The notes: a model not told the origin generated them from the letters alone. Counted from the stretch's first letter, positions 26,220 to 35,993 are shown. The stretch: DNA of 64,000 nt from CAYFZO01 sp965223735 (GCA_965223735.1 OZ245010.1:1240001-1304000); one strand, 5' to 3'. Made by a program: numbers and translations.

Positions 26220-26983
26220 ATGAGGCCAGAAACCAAAGAGGAACTGATCTTTACCTTATTTGAGGAACTTTCAACGTCAAAAGAACAAGCCTTATCAAAC
26301 TTCAAAAAAGATTGTATTGCAAATTGTTTTTCAATAGCATTGTCTATACACGGGATAATAAAATTACTCGAATTTATTTCTTTCGTGAAAATAACCAAGA
26401 ACAAAATCAAACTGAACGGAAATGTTTTTAACCCTTCGAGGTTTGAGAAACCTAATATATACTTTGAGACTTACCATTTTTACAAAAAGTTGACAGAAAG
26501 TTTAAAAAAATACGAGGCGATCAACTATATCTTTAACGAAGAAAATCTAAAATTCAGCTTAGATTCAAATGAATTCTACGTGAAAGATAGTTTGATCCCT
26601 TACAAATTCTTTCCGATCAGAAACCTTTTACTTTCTACAGATTTCTTTGACAGAGATGAACTAGTAAAAAATCATCTCTTTATAAAAAAAGAGTTCACCA
26701 ACGAGATCAGAGAAGATATTGTAAGCAATTTTGCCTATCCCCAAAAAGGAAAGCATAAGAAAATCTCTCTGGAAGAACTTAGAGAAGTCCAAAAGAAAAA
26801 GGAGAAATATGGGGAAGCCTACGACGAGACCTAAAAGATAAATATTTTATTTATTTCATTAACAGAAATGAAATGAGAAAAGATGGATATAAGCCCTACA
26901 TCTGCCAAGATCCATATATAAAAATTTTCAAAAACGACTTATGGTATAAAGAAACTGACACTTGGAAATTTACGCTTAAGTGA
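26220..26983 (+). pseudogene. Very AT-rich unidentified gene, frameshifted near its 3' end
   Basis: From ATG 26220 (MRPETKEELIFTLFEELSTS) about 205 lysine/asparagine-rich residues run to TAA 26832. A second frame immediately continues LKDKYFIYFINRNEMRKD to GYKPYICQDPYIKIF and ends at TGA 26981. Inserting one base near 26830 joins them into a ~254-residue protein. Composition is far more AT-rich (about 30% GC by eye) than the flanking 60% GC genes, so recent transfer is likely. The segment KKISLEELREVQKKKEKYGE vaguely recalls helices before some restriction-related C-terminal domains, but I do not recognise the family. No good ribosome-binding site is visible. Confidence 0.55.
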
Positions 26984-27025
26984 CCCCAAAAGCCTATAAG
27001 ATTACAGGATCAAAGACTTACGTAA

Positions 27026-27931
27026 GTGAGCAACACCCCCCCGCAGACATTTCAGGCCCTGATCCGGCACCTGAGCGACTACTGGTCGGCGCAAGGCTGC
27101 GCCGTGATGCAGCCGCTCGACCTGCCGATGGGGGCTGCGACCTTCCACCCGGCGAGTTTTCTGCGCGCGATCGGCCCGGCGCCGTGGCGCGCGGTTTACG
27201 TGCAGGGCTGCCGGCGCCCCGGCGACGGCCGCTACGGAGAAAACCCGTACCGCTTGCAGCACTACTACCAGATGCAGGTGGTCCTGAAACCGTCCCCCGA
27301 TAAAATTCAGGACTTGTATCTCGACTCGCTGAAGGAGCTCGGCGTCAACCCGCTGGAACACGACATCCGTTTTGTCGAAGACAACTGGGAGTCGCCGACA
27401 CTCGGCGCCTGGGGACTGGGCTGGGAAGTCTGGCTCGACGGCATGGAGATCAGCCAGTTCACCTATTTCCAGCAGGTCGGCGGGCTTGAGTGCCGCCCGG
27501 TGACCGGTGAAATCACTTACGGCCTCGAACGGCTCGCCATGTACCTGCAGGGGGTCAACAACGCCTACGACCTCGTGTGGAGCCTCTCGAATAACCCGGG
27601 CGAAGAAAAGGGGCTGACCTACGGCGACGTGTTCCGTGAAAACGAGGCTCAGGGCTCGGCCTTCAACTTTGAGCACGCCGACACCGAAATGCTGACGCGC
27701 CATTTTGACGACCACGAACGCGAATGTAAAAGAATGACAGAGAAACGTCTGCCGCTGCCGGCCTGTGAGCAGATCATCCTCGCGTCCCACGTGTTCAATC
27801 TGCTCGACGCGCGCCACGCGATCTCGGTGGCCGAGCGCCAACGCTACGTGCTGCGTATCCGCAAACTCGCAACCCAGGTCGCGGCGCTTTATCTTGAACT
27901 GCACGGCGGCGATACAACCGGGGATGAGTGA
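27026..27931 (+). CDS. glyQ: Glycyl-tRNA synthetase alpha subunit
   Basis: A 301-residue class II synthetase alpha subunit, read from GTG 27026. It has the conserved LIRHLSDYWSAQGCAVMQPL, HPASFLRAIGPAPWRAVYVQ and RPGDGRYGENPYRLQHYYQ. It forms the alpha2beta2 GlyRS that charges tRNA-Gly. The stop overlaps the glyS start by 8 bp. A run of seven C just after the start codon is noted but is short. Confidence 0.97.
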   Translation: MSNTPPQTFQALIRHLSDYWSAQGCAVMQPLDLPMGAATFHPASFLRAIGPAPWRAVYVQGCRRPGDGRYGENPYRLQHYYQMQVVLKPSPDKIQDLYLDSLKELGVNPLEHDIRFVEDNWESPTLGAWGLGWEVWLDGMEISQFTYFQQVGGLECRPVTGEITYGLERLAMYLQGVNNAYDLVWSLSNNPGEEKGLTYGDVFRENEAQGSAFNFEHADTEMLTRHFDDHERECKRMTEKRLPLPACEQIILASHVFNLLDARHAISVAERQRYVLRIRKLATQVAALYLELHGGDTTGDE

Positions 27932-30008
27932 ACCACACACTTTGCTGATCGAGATCGGCACCGAGGAACTGCCGCCCGGCTTGGTGATGGAAAGTTATGG
28001 GCCTTTTGCAAACGTGCTCTCCTTATTTCGCCTGCACTACCAACAGCTCCTGACGCACGCCCCCGATCATTTGCCACCGTTGTACACGCCGCGGCGGATC
28101 GCCGTGAAGATCAAGGGTGTCGCCACGCATCAGCCGACGGAAACGGAGGAGCGCAAAGGCCCGCGCGCGACGGAGATCGACGAAAACGACCCCGCCGCGA
28201 AAGGCTTTGCCAAGTCCTGCGGCGCCGAAGTGAAGCAGTTGAAAATACGCGACGGGCGCCTGTTCTGCCGCACCGAAACCGGCGGGCGCGCGCTCAAGGA
28301 AGTCCTGCCGGAGCTGTTGCCTTTAATGCCGAAGTACTTCTGCGGCGAGCGCCTGATGCGCTGGGGCGCGGGCGAGCACGCCTTCGCGCGGCCGGTGCAT
28401 TGGCTGTGCGTCCTGCACGGCAAAGAAGTGATCGACTGCGAGCTGTTCGGCGTCCGGTCGGGACGCATAACGTACGGGCACCGCCACCTTTGCACTCAGC
28501 CGCTGACGCTTGAAAGCGCCGACGACTATGAAGAGGTTTTGGAAAAGAAAGGCCGCGTGATCGTCGATTTCAGCAAAAGAAGAGCGGTACTCAAAGCGCA
28601 AGTCGAGGGGGCGAAAGAAGGACTGCTGAACGAAGCGGTTGCGACCACCGAGTGGCCGCAACTGTTGACTGCAAATTTTGACAAGGCGTTCTTATCGCTG
28701 CCCCCCGAAGTGATCACCCAGACCTTGGAGAACGGACTCAAGGCGTTCGTCGTAAAAGACCATAACAACAAGCCGTCGTCGCAGTTCAGGATCGTCGTCA
28801 ACATTAAAAGCAAAACCCCGCAGACCATCGTGCGCGGCTATGAAAACGTCGTGCGCGCACGCCTCAAGGACGCCGAGTTCTTCTTTGAGCAGGATAAAAA
28901 AACGCCGCTCGAAGACCGCCGCCAAATGCTGGAACGCACGTTGTTTCAGGAAAAACTCGGCACGCTCGCCGACAAAGCCAAACGCCTCGAACAACTCGCC
29001 GAGTTTCTCGCGCCGCTTTGCGGGGCGTCGCCCGAACACACCCGCCGCGCCGCACAGCTGTGCAAATGCGATCTGGACTCCGGTCTCGTCGGTGAATATC
29101 CCAAACTCCAGGGCATCATGGGCGGCTACTACGCCGAGGCCGACGATGAACACCAAGCCGTCGCCGTCGCCATCCGCGACCATTACCTGCCGCAAAGCCA
29201 TCTCGACGCAATGCCGAAAAGCCCTGAAGGCACGACACTGGCGCTCGCCGACAAGATCGACACACTGGCTGGCTTCTGGCGTGCCGACCTGACGCCGAGC
29301 GGCTCCAAAGATCCCTACGGACTGCGCCGCGCCGCCGCCGGTATTCTTCGCATCCTGGTCAAAAGCGATATGGACTTGGACGTGCACGCACTGACCAAAA
29401 AGGCTCTTGCAGGCTACGGCGACGTGAACAAGAGGACCTATCAGGATCTTTGTCTTTATATGCGCGAGCAACTGTGCGACCACGTCTTTGTACGGAGCTT
29501 CCCGGAGCATCAAGATAAAACGCCCGACTGCGTCAGCGCGGTCGCCGAGGTGATTTTCAATATGGAAACACCCCTGCGGCCGGGCAATTTCTTCAAACGG
29601 CTCGACGCGATCGCTTCATTCATCAAGACCGACGCCGCCGACAGCCTGATCGCGGCGAACAAACGCATCCGCAACATCCTTGCAAAAAGTGGCTGCCCCG
29701 AACTCGACGGCGAACCCGATATCGGCGCCATGACCGAGGACGCCGAACGCGATCTGTTCGAGGCGGCGAACGCCTGCGGCGAATCGTTTGACCGCCAGTT
29801 CAACGAAGGCGACTACGTCGGCGCGATGAACACGCTGACCCAACTGCGCGAGCCGGTGGATCATTTCTTTGACGAAGTACTGGTGATGTCGGACAATAAG
29901 GAAGAGAGAGAAAACCGCCTGAAGCTGCTTTGGAAGATCCGGTGGATGTTCCTGAAGATCGCCGACTTCTCCGTGCTCAACCCCGCCCAGCCGAAAAAGA
30001 CACAATGA
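27924..30008 (+). CDS. glyS: Glycyl-tRNA synthetase beta subunit
   Basis: A 694-residue beta subunit, starting MSEPHTLLIEIGTEELPPG at ATG 27924. It has the RKGPRATEIDENDPAAKGFAK-like tRNA-binding region, FFEQDKKTPLEDRR and the HD-like LQGIMGGYYAEADDEH, then ADKIDTLAGFW. The C-terminal anticodon-binding part ends VMSDNKEERENRLKLLW. Overlap with glyQ and with gmhB makes one operon. Confidence 0.97.
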   Translation: MSEPHTLLIEIGTEELPPGLVMESYGPFANVLSLFRLHYQQLLTHAPDHLPPLYTPRRIAVKIKGVATHQPTETEERKGPRATEIDENDPAAKGFAKSCGAEVKQLKIRDGRLFCRTETGGRALKEVLPELLPLMPKYFCGERLMRWGAGEHAFARPVHWLCVLHGKEVIDCELFGVRSGRITYGHRHLCTQPLTLESADDYEEVLEKKGRVIVDFSKRRAVLKAQVEGAKEGLLNEAVATTEWPQLLTANFDKAFLSLPPEVITQTLENGLKAFVVKDHNNKPSSQFRIVVNIKSKTPQTIVRGYENVVRARLKDAEFFFEQDKKTPLEDRRQMLERTLFQEKLGTLADKAKRLEQLAEFLAPLCGASPEHTRRAAQLCKCDLDSGLVGEYPKLQGIMGGYYAEADDEHQAVAVAIRDHYLPQSHLDAMPKSPEGTTLALADKIDTLAGFWRADLTPSGSKDPYGLRRAAAGILRILVKSDMDLDVHALTKKALAGYGDVNKRTYQDLCLYMREQLCDHVFVRSFPEHQDKTPDCVSAVAEVIFNMETPLRPGNFFKRLDAIASFIKTDAADSLIAANKRIRNILAKSGCPELDGEPDIGAMTEDAERDLFEAANACGESFDRQFNEGDYVGAMNTLTQLREPVDHFFDEVLVMSDNKEERENRLKLLWKIRWMFLKIADFSVLNPAQPKKTQ

Positions 30009-30541
30009 AACTGGTTATTCTCGACCGCGACGGCGTCATCAACGAGGACTCCGAAAACTACGTCAAGACCCCAGAGGAATGGTGTCCGATCCCCGACAGC
30101 CTCGAAGCCATCGCCAAACTGCACCAGGCCGACTGGCGCATCATTGTCGTGTCAAACCAGTCGGCGGTCGGCCGCGGGCTGATCACACTTGAAGCCCTCG
30201 GCCGGATCCACCGGAAAATGGACTTCGCGCTCGACGAACTCGGCGCGCGCATAGACGGCCTGTTCTTCTGTCCGCACACGCCCGGCGCCCGCTGCAACTG
30301 CCGCAAGCCGAAGCCCGGCCTGCTCAAAGACATTGAACGGCGCCTGCACGTTGAACTCACCGGCGTGCCTTTTATCGGCGACACGCAGAAAGACGTGGCC
30401 GCGGCAAAAGCTGTCGGCGCCCGCCCGATGCTGGTACTGACCGGCAAAGGCAAGGCGACGGCGCAGGCGCGCACATTCCCCCGCGACGTGCCTGTTTATG
30501 AAAACCTGGCGGCGGCGGCTGACGCGCTGCTCTCAGCTTAG
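30005..30541 (+). CDS. gmhB: D-glycero-beta-D-manno-heptose-1,7-bisphosphate 7-phosphatase
   Basis: A 178-residue HAD-superfamily phosphatase. Motif I is MKLVILDRDGVINED, motif II VVSNQSAVGRG, then the zinc-binding loop CPHTPGARCNCRKPKPGLL and motif IV FIGDTQKDVAAA. It acts in ADP-heptose synthesis for LPS inner core. The ATG overlaps the glyS stop (ATGA). The glyQ-glyS-gmhB order is common in gammaproteobacteria and implies an outer membrane with heptose-containing LPS. Confidence 0.95.
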   Translation: MKLVILDRDGVINEDSENYVKTPEEWCPIPDSLEAIAKLHQADWRIIVVSNQSAVGRGLITLEALGRIHRKMDFALDELGARIDGLFFCPHTPGARCNCRKPKPGLLKDIERRLHVELTGVPFIGDTQKDVAAAKAVGARPMLVLTGKGKATAQARTFPRDVPVYENLAAAADALLSA

Positions 30542-30628
30542 AGACACCCCGGCACAACCGCGCGGGACTTGCTCGACCGACGGTCCGACTGCCAGATCCT
30601 TCTGACGCACAAGCTTCACAAGCGTTCA

Positions 30629-30660
30629 CCCGCGCCACTCTCTGATTGAGCGGGCTTTTT
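30629..30660 (+). terminator. Weak terminator-like hairpin after gmhB
   Basis: CCCGC (30629-30633) can pair with GCGGG (30650-30654), followed by CTTTTT. The stem is short and the loop is 16 bases, so support is modest. Confidence 0.3.
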
Positions 30661-30738
30661 CGTCAAGGGACTTGTTCGATGGAATGCCGCCCGGCGATCC
30701 TGTGTTTTTATCCGCCTCATGCGGATGGCGTCGTCAAT

Positions 30739-30963
30739 CTATCTCGCGGTTATGAACTTCTTTTTTCCTGAACCACGTCGGCTTTCTGCGGTTCTGTTTT
30801 CTTCTATTTTTAAAGCCCCGACCAGGCTCACAACCCAGCCGACCAAAGTCCAACCTAAAAACAGATTCAACATAAATATAGCGAGTGTGTTGTGATGGTC
30901 TTCAATCACAGCAATCCACGAAGGGATAAAATAAAGCAGCAGAATAGATCCCAAACTCTCCAC
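30739..30963 (-). CDS. Superinfection immunity family small membrane protein
   Basis: A 74-residue protein with two transmembrane helices (ILLLYFIPSWIAVIE and MLNLFLGWTLVGWVVSLVGA) and a basic C-terminal tail. The pattern FIPSWIA...H..A.IF.LN..LGWT..GW matches the T4 Imm-like superinfection immunity family, whose phage members block DNA injection by related phages. Chromosomal copies are common and their roles unknown. It stands alone between gmhB and the aldo/keto reductase gene. Identification rests on my recall of the short motif. Confidence 0.75.
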   Translation of the reverse strand: MESLGSILLLYFIPSWIAVIEDHHNTLAIFMLNLFLGWTLVGWVVSLVGALKIEENRTAESRRGSGKKKFITAR

Positions 30964-31160
30964 CAGTATTTTCCTCCGTGTCTCAAACGTGAACTTTCGG
31001 TGAATTTTACGAATTCTATCGTACGCCCGACCTGGCCCAAGTTATAACTGGGAATTTCAGCAAGTTTTTTCTACTCCGCTTCATCGCTGCCGGTGCTGAA
31101 CACGTGGCGCATAACTTCTTTCTCTTCTTTGTTCAAGCCGGGGATATGACCCCTTCATTT

Positions 31161-32195
31161 TCAAGGGCAGGGGTTGGGGATTTCCTGATGCACTGCCTCT
31201 ATCGCCTCCAGCACGTCGTCGCCCAGCTCCAGATCAATGCTCGTGATATTCGTCTTCAACTGTTCCATCGTCGTCGCGCCGATGATGTTCGCTGTCAGGA
31301 AACTGCGCGAGTTCACATACACCAAGGCCATCTCCGCAGGATCGAGTCCGGCGTCCCTCGCGATGCGAACATAACGGCGCGTCGCTTTCACGCCGAGGTC
31401 GCCGGTATAACGCTGAAAAAACTCAAACAGCGTCAGGCGCGCCCCCGCCGGTCTGCGCCCCCACAGATACTTGCCGCTCAGCACGCCAAAGCCCAGCGGC
31501 GAATAAGCCAAAAGCCCCACCTGCTCGCGGTGCGCGATCTCGGCGAGACCGACCTCAAAAGTCCGGTTCAGCAAGCTGTACGGGTTCTGCACGCTGACGA
31601 TGTACGGCCAGCCGTGCTCATCGGCCAGGCGCAGATATTCCATCACGCCCCAGGGAGTTTCGTTGGATACGCCGAGACAGCGGACCTTGCCCTGCTCGAC
31701 CAGCCGCGCCAGCGCCCCGAGTGTTTCCTCGATCGGCGTTGCGTCGGCGTCGTCCTCGTGAACGTATCCCAACTCGCCGAAGTAATTCGTCGAGCGCGCC
31801 GGCCAATGCACCTGATAAAGGTCGATGTAGTCGGTTTGAAGACGACGCAGACTGTCGTTCACCGCGCGGTCGATGTGCTTGCGTGTCAACTGTGGCCCGC
31901 CGCGCAGATAAGACTGCATACCGGGCCCCGAAACCTTGGTCGTGATCACAACTTCTTCACGGTTGTTGCGCCGCGCAAGCCAAGTGCCGATGTATCGCTC
32001 GGTCAACCCCTGCGTCTCCTTGCGCGGCGGCACGGCGTACATCTCCGCCGTGTCGATGAAGTTGACGCCCTGCTCAAGCGCGTAGTCCAGTTGCTCGTAC
32101 GCTTCGGCTTCGGTGTTCTGCTCACCGTAAGTCATCGTGCCGAGACAGATGACGCTGACGTCGATATCGGTGTCTCCCAGTTGTCTGTATTCCAT
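31161..32195 (-). CDS. Aldo/keto reductase, Tas-like
   Basis: A 344-residue TIM-barrel NADP(H)-dependent oxidoreductase beginning MEYRQLGDTDIDVSVICLGT. Catalytic-tetrad residues are visible: FIDTAEMY (Asp, Tyr), ITTKVSG (Lys) and LYQVHWPAR (His). The co-factor site is SVQNPYSLLNR. Length and motifs match E. coli Tas. GGAGG precedes ATG 32195 at good spacing, so longer upstream reading is rejected. It is divergent from the SulP gene (107 bp apart). The substrate is unknown. Confidence 0.9.
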   Translation of the reverse strand: MEYRQLGDTDIDVSVICLGTMTYGEQNTEAEAYEQLDYALEQGVNFIDTAEMYAVPPRKETQGLTERYIGTWLARRNNREEVVITTKVSGPGMQSYLRGGPQLTRKHIDRAVNDSLRRLQTDYIDLYQVHWPARSTNYFGELGYVHEDDADATPIEETLGALARLVEQGKVRCLGVSNETPWGVMEYLRLADEHGWPYIVSVQNPYSLLNRTFEVGLAEIAHREQVGLLAYSPLGFGVLSGKYLWGRRPAGARLTLFEFFQRYTGDLGVKATRRYVRIARDAGLDPAEMALVYVNSRSFLTANIIGATTMEQLKTNITSIDLELGDDVLEAIEAVHQEIPNPCP

Positions 32196-32302
32196 GTCGC
32201 CTCCGTGAACTTGCCAATAGTGTTTATCAAACAAGCAATTAAGCGCGCGTGTTAGTATAAACTTTCCTGACAAAAGTAAGCCTGCCTGTATAACCTGATG
32301 AC

Positions 32303-34174
32303 ATGGAAAACATCTTTTCAAAAGGACTTGACCGGTTTGTAAGAGGCTTCGTCGCCAATACAACGCCCTATATGGATTGGGTGGGCGAGCTTAAAAAGCC
32401 CGCCGTTCTGAAAGCCGACGTCATCGCCGGCATCACCGTCGCGCTGGTGCTGATCCCGCAGTCGATGGCGTATGCGCAGCTTGCCGAACTGCCGCCGTAT
32501 TACGGCCTCTACGCTTCGTTCCTGCCGGTGATGGTCGCCGCGCTGTTCGGCTCTTCGCGGCAACTCGCAACCGGCCCGGTCGCGGTCGTGTCCCTGCTGA
32601 CCGCGTCGGCGCTGATGCCACTTGCAGCCGGGAACCCCGATTTATATCTGGCGTACGCGGTCACGCTCGCGTTGATCATCGGGCTGATACAACTCGTGCT
32701 CGGCATCGTGCGCCTCGGAATGATGATCGCGTTTTTGTCACACCCCGTCGTGCTCGGCTTCACCAACGCCGCCGCAATCATCATCGCCAGCTCCCAACTC
32801 GGAAAGATCTTCGGCGTCAGCGCCGAAACCGCAGAGCATCAGTACGAAACGGTCTGGCGCGTGATCCTCGCGGCGTCGGAAAACCTGCACTGGCCGACGC
32901 TCGGCTTCGCCGCACTCTCGCTGGCCATCATGCTCCTGCTCAGGCATTACTGGCCGAGATTGCCGAACGTGCTGATCGCGGTCGCGGCCTCCATCCTGCT
33001 GTCGTGGTATTTCGGCTTCGGCAATGCGGGCGGACAAGTCGTCGGCGCCATCCCGCGAGGGTTGCCTTCTTTCGAAATGCCGAACCTGAGTGTTGCCGCG
33101 CTTGCGCAACTGTCCGGCGTCGCCCTGGCGATCGCGCTGATCGGTTTCGCGGAAGCAATTTCCATCGCCAAGGCGATGGCGGCGCAAACACGCCAGCGGC
33201 TCGACGCCGATCAGGAATTGATCGGGCAGGGACTCGGCAACGTCACAGCAAGTTTCTTTCAGGGGTACGCCGTGTCGGGTTCGTTCTCGCGCTCCGCGGT
33301 CAATTTCAGCGCGCACGCCGCCACCGGTTTTTCATCCATCGTCACCGGTTGCAGCGTCGGGCTGACGCTGTTGCTTCTGACGCCTCTGCTGTATCATCTG
33401 CCGCAGCCGACGCTGGCGGCGGTGATCATCATGGCCGTCGGCGGACTCATCAAGATCAAGCCGTTCATACACGCCTGGAAAGCACAGAAGCACGACGGCA
33501 TCGTCGCGCTGATCACTTTCGGACTGACCCTGTTCTACGCGCCGCACCTCGAAAGCGGCATTCTCGCAGGCGTGCTGCTGTCGCTGGGACTGTACATCTA
33601 CCGCACCATGCATCCGAATATCTACCTGCTCGCGCGCCACGAAGACGGCAGTCTGCGCGACGCCGGCAAATACATCCTGAAACTGTGCCCGAAAATCTCG
33701 ATCATCCGCTTTGAGGGGCCGCTGTTTTTTGCCAACACCTCCTATTTTGAAAACCAGGTGCTCGAGAGGGTTGCGGCAAACCCCGACCTGAAATTCATCA
33801 TCATAGACGCCGACGCAATCAATGAGATTGACGCGACCGGCGAGGCGATGCTGCGCCAACTGTCGGAAACACTGGTCAATCTCGACATTCAGTTACTGTT
33901 CACGAGAATGCAAATGGACGTCATGGACACCTTCAAACGCACCGGCTTCGTCAACCCCGACTGGCAGAATCTTTTTTTCCGCACGCGCAACGAGGCATTT
34001 GATTATGTGTGGAAACACCTGCGCGAAAAAGGCGACTTTGACTGCTCGGTTGAGGACTGCTCGGCGCGCGACCTGAGCGGCTGCGTGCTGCGCCGGTACC
34101 GCAGAACGCCCAGCGATCTGCTCAAAACGATCTACGGCAACCTCACTCCGGCTAAGAATTCACCGAAGCAATAA
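32303..34174 (+). CDS. SulP family anion transporter with STAS domain
   Basis: A 623-residue protein with about 12-14 transmembrane helices. The SulP signature is LIPQSMAYAQLAELPPYYGL followed by ATGPVAVVSLL. The C-terminal STAS domain (about residues 460-560) contains the FIIIDADAINEIDATG segment. It probably moves sulfate, bicarbonate or related anions across the inner membrane. The ~55 residues after the STAS domain, with two cysteines (DCSVEDCSARDLSGC), are unusual. No carbonic anhydrase gene is adjacent. The substrate cannot be told. Confidence 0.92.
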   Translation: MENIFSKGLDRFVRGFVANTTPYMDWVGELKKPAVLKADVIAGITVALVLIPQSMAYAQLAELPPYYGLYASFLPVMVAALFGSSRQLATGPVAVVSLLTASALMPLAAGNPDLYLAYAVTLALIIGLIQLVLGIVRLGMMIAFLSHPVVLGFTNAAAIIIASSQLGKIFGVSAETAEHQYETVWRVILAASENLHWPTLGFAALSLAIMLLLRHYWPRLPNVLIAVAASILLSWYFGFGNAGGQVVGAIPRGLPSFEMPNLSVAALAQLSGVALAIALIGFAEAISIAKAMAAQTRQRLDADQELIGQGLGNVTASFFQGYAVSGSFSRSAVNFSAHAATGFSSIVTGCSVGLTLLLLTPLLYHLPQPTLAAVIIMAVGGLIKIKPFIHAWKAQKHDGIVALITFGLTLFYAPHLESGILAGVLLSLGLYIYRTMHPNIYLLARHEDGSLRDAGKYILKLCPKISIIRFEGPLFFANTSYFENQVLERVAANPDLKFIIIDADAINEIDATGEAMLRQLSETLVNLDIQLLFTRMQMDVMDTFKRTGFVNPDWQNLFFRTRNEAFDYVWKHLREKGDFDCSVEDCSARDLSGCVLRRYRRTPSDLLKTIYGNLTPAKNSPKQ

Positions 34175-34194
34175 GCGTCAGCTACAAGGTTTTG

Positions 34195-34230
34195 CTACCA
34201 ATTTGGTAGAAGTTAGTAGTCAATTGGTAG
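34195..34230. repeat. Short inverted and direct repeats between convergent genes
   Basis: CTACCAATTTGGTAG (34195-34209) is a palindrome with a one-base centre, and CAATTGGTAG recurs at 34221-34230. It lies between the 3' ends of the SulP gene and trmB. It could be part of a terminator or a relic; no T run is present. Confidence 0.4.
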
Positions 34231-34304
34231 TTCGCCCCGTTTCCTGCCCCGTTGATTTAGATTCAGCAACGCCCGCACCGAAAGATTTCGGCCGGGGCAA
34301 CCGG

Positions 34305-35018
34305 TCAGAGCCGCCGATACAACAGGTTGACCGCTGTGCGACCGGCTTCGCGCCCGCGCATCTCAAAGCGTGTCTCAGTGCGCCCGGCAGAGCAGCCGCC
34401 ACCGACCGGTTCAAAGCGCCCGCTGCCCGCCACAACTTCGCGTATCGAGTCGGCATACTCACGCCAGTCGGTTGCAAGGTAGAGCAGGCCGCCCGGACGC
34501 ACTTTATCAGCCAGCGTCGTAATGAACGGCAACGTCAGCAGCCGTCTTTTATGGTGCCGCTGCTTCGGCCACGGATCCGGAAACAGGATCAGGGCCCGCT
34601 CGAACGAGGCGTCGGCGATATGATGCTGAAGCACTTCGGCGGCATCGGCGCGGATCACTTTCAGGTTTGTCAGGCCCGCCTCGGCGGCGCCCCGCAACAG
34701 CCGCCCGATACCCGGGCGGTACACTTCAACGCCGACAAAGTCGGACTGCGGTTCGGACGCGGCCATCGCCAGCAGGCTGTCGCCGTTGCCGAAACCGATC
34801 TCCAGCGTCAGCGGCGCGCGACGCCCGAACACCGCGGCAAAGTCGAATAAATCGCCGGGAGCACCAGGCATCAGGCCGTAGGCCGGCCAATGCACCTCAA
34901 GCGCACGCCACTGTCCCGGCGTCAGGCGGCTTTCACGCAGTACAAAACTGCGGACACCGCGACGGCTGGCTTGTACGCAGGACACCGACACCTGCCGACC
35001 TGCAAACGCACCACTCAT
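34305..35018 (-). CDS. trmB: tRNA (guanine-N7-)-methyltransferase
   Basis: A 237-residue SAM methyltransferase. It has LTLEIGFGNGDSLLAMA (motif I), NLKVIRADAAEVL and the TrmB-specific LILFPDPWPKQRHHKRRL. It forms m7G46 in tRNA. The N-terminal region VRSFVLRESRLTPGQ is typical. The ATG overlaps the thiG stop (ATGA), giving the familiar thiS-thiG-trmB operon. Confidence 0.96.
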   Translation of the reverse strand: MSGAFAGRQVSVSCVQASRRGVRSFVLRESRLTPGQWRALEVHWPAYGLMPGAPGDLFDFAAVFGRRAPLTLEIGFGNGDSLLAMAASEPQSDFVGVEVYRPGIGRLLRGAAEAGLTNLKVIRADAAEVLQHHIADASFERALILFPDPWPKQRHHKRRLLTLPFITTLADKVRPGGLLYLATDWREYADSIREVVAGSGRFEPVGGGCSAGRTETRFEMRGREAGRTAVNLLYRRL

Positions 35019-35812
35019 TCACCGGGCGACGAGGCCGACGCATAACGTCGCTTCGGCATGCGTCCCGCGAGATAGGCCTCGCGCCCCGCCTCGACCGCCT
35101 TGTTCATCGCCGACGCCATCAGCGGCGGGTCGTCGGCTTCGGCGATCGCCGTGTTCATCAGTACGCCGTCGCAGCCGAGTTCCATCGCAACCGCCGCGTC
35201 GGACGCGGTACCGACACCGGCATCGACAATGATCGGCACGCGCGCCTGCTCGACGATCGTCAAAATGTTGTACGGATTGCGGATGCCGAGACCGGAACCG
35301 ATCGGCGCCGCCAACGGCATCACGCTGACGCAGCCGATCTCCTCGAAACGCCGGGCGGCGACCGGATCATCGCTGGTATAGACCATCACCTCAAACTGTC
35401 TGGCGACCAGCATCTCCGCTGCTTTCAGCGTTTGTGGAATGTCCGGGAACAGGGTCTTTTCATCGTCCAGCACTTCGAGCTTGACCAGGTTGCGTCCGTC
35501 GAGCAGTTCGCGCGCGAGCAGGCAGGTTCTGACCGCGTCCTCGGCGGTGTAACAACCGGCGGTGTTCGGCAGGATCGTGTAGCACTCAGGCGGCAACACT
35601 TCCAGAAGATTCGGTCCGGCTTTGTCCTGCCCGATGTTCGTGCGGCGCACGGCGACGGTAATGATTTCGGCGCCGGAGTTTTCGACTGCCTGGCGGGTCT
35701 GCTCAAAATCGCGGTACTTGCCGGTGCCGACCAGCAGACGCGAGCGGTATTCGCGGCCCGCGATCGTCAGGCGTTCGGGCAGCGCGCGTGCCTCAACCGC
35801 CGCCGATGGCAT
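35015..35812 (-). CDS. thiG: Thiazole synthase
   Basis: A 265-residue TIM-barrel enzyme. It starts MPSAAVEARALPERLTIAG at ATG 35812 and has SRLLVGTGKYRDFEQT, the Schiff-base lysine region LVKLEVLDDE, and VDAGVGTASDAA and GVLMNTAIAEA. It forms the thiazole phosphate of thiamine from ThiS-thiocarboxylate, dehydroglycine and DXP. It overlaps thiS by 20 bp and trmB by 4 bp. An in-frame upstream extension lies inside thiS and is rejected. Confidence 0.96.
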   Translation of the reverse strand: MPSAAVEARALPERLTIAGREYRSRLLVGTGKYRDFEQTRQAVENSGAEIITVAVRRTNIGQDKAGPNLLEVLPPECYTILPNTAGCYTAEDAVRTCLLARELLDGRNLVKLEVLDDEKTLFPDIPQTLKAAEMLVARQFEVMVYTSDDPVAARRFEEIGCVSVMPLAAPIGSGLGIRNPYNILTIVEQARVPIIVDAGVGTASDAAVAMELGCDGVLMNTAIAEADDPPLMASAMNKAVEAGREAYLAGRMPKRRYASASSPGE

Positions 35813-35993
35813 GAACGATCTCCACTTCATCACCTTCCGCAAGACGCACATTGGCGTGCTCGGCACGCGGTATGACCTCACGATTGACCTCGACCGCAAC
35901 CCTGCGCTGCCCGATGTTCAGGCGCTTGATCAGCACCGCGACCGTCAGGTCATCCGGCAGGGTTTCGACTTGTCCGTTGATACGTAACTCCAT
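35793..35993 (-). CDS. thiS: Sulfur carrier protein ThiS (copy adjacent to thiG)
   Basis: A 66-residue ubiquitin-like protein, MELRINGQVETLPDDL to EIVHAIGGG, ending in the Gly-Gly needed for adenylation and thiocarboxylation. It donates sulfur to ThiG. It is 20 bp inside the thiG reading region. A near-identical second copy lies upstream at 36079-36279; the proteins differ at one residue (HANVRL here, HANARL there). Confidence 0.95.
   Translation of the reverse strand: MELRINGQVETLPDDLTVAVLIKRLNIGQRRVAVEVNREVIPRAEHANVRLAEGDEVEIVHAIGGG

Noticed and set aside
27036..27042. C7 run at the glyQ start as a phase-variation tract
   Set aside because: The run is short and glyQ is essential, so switching would be lethal.
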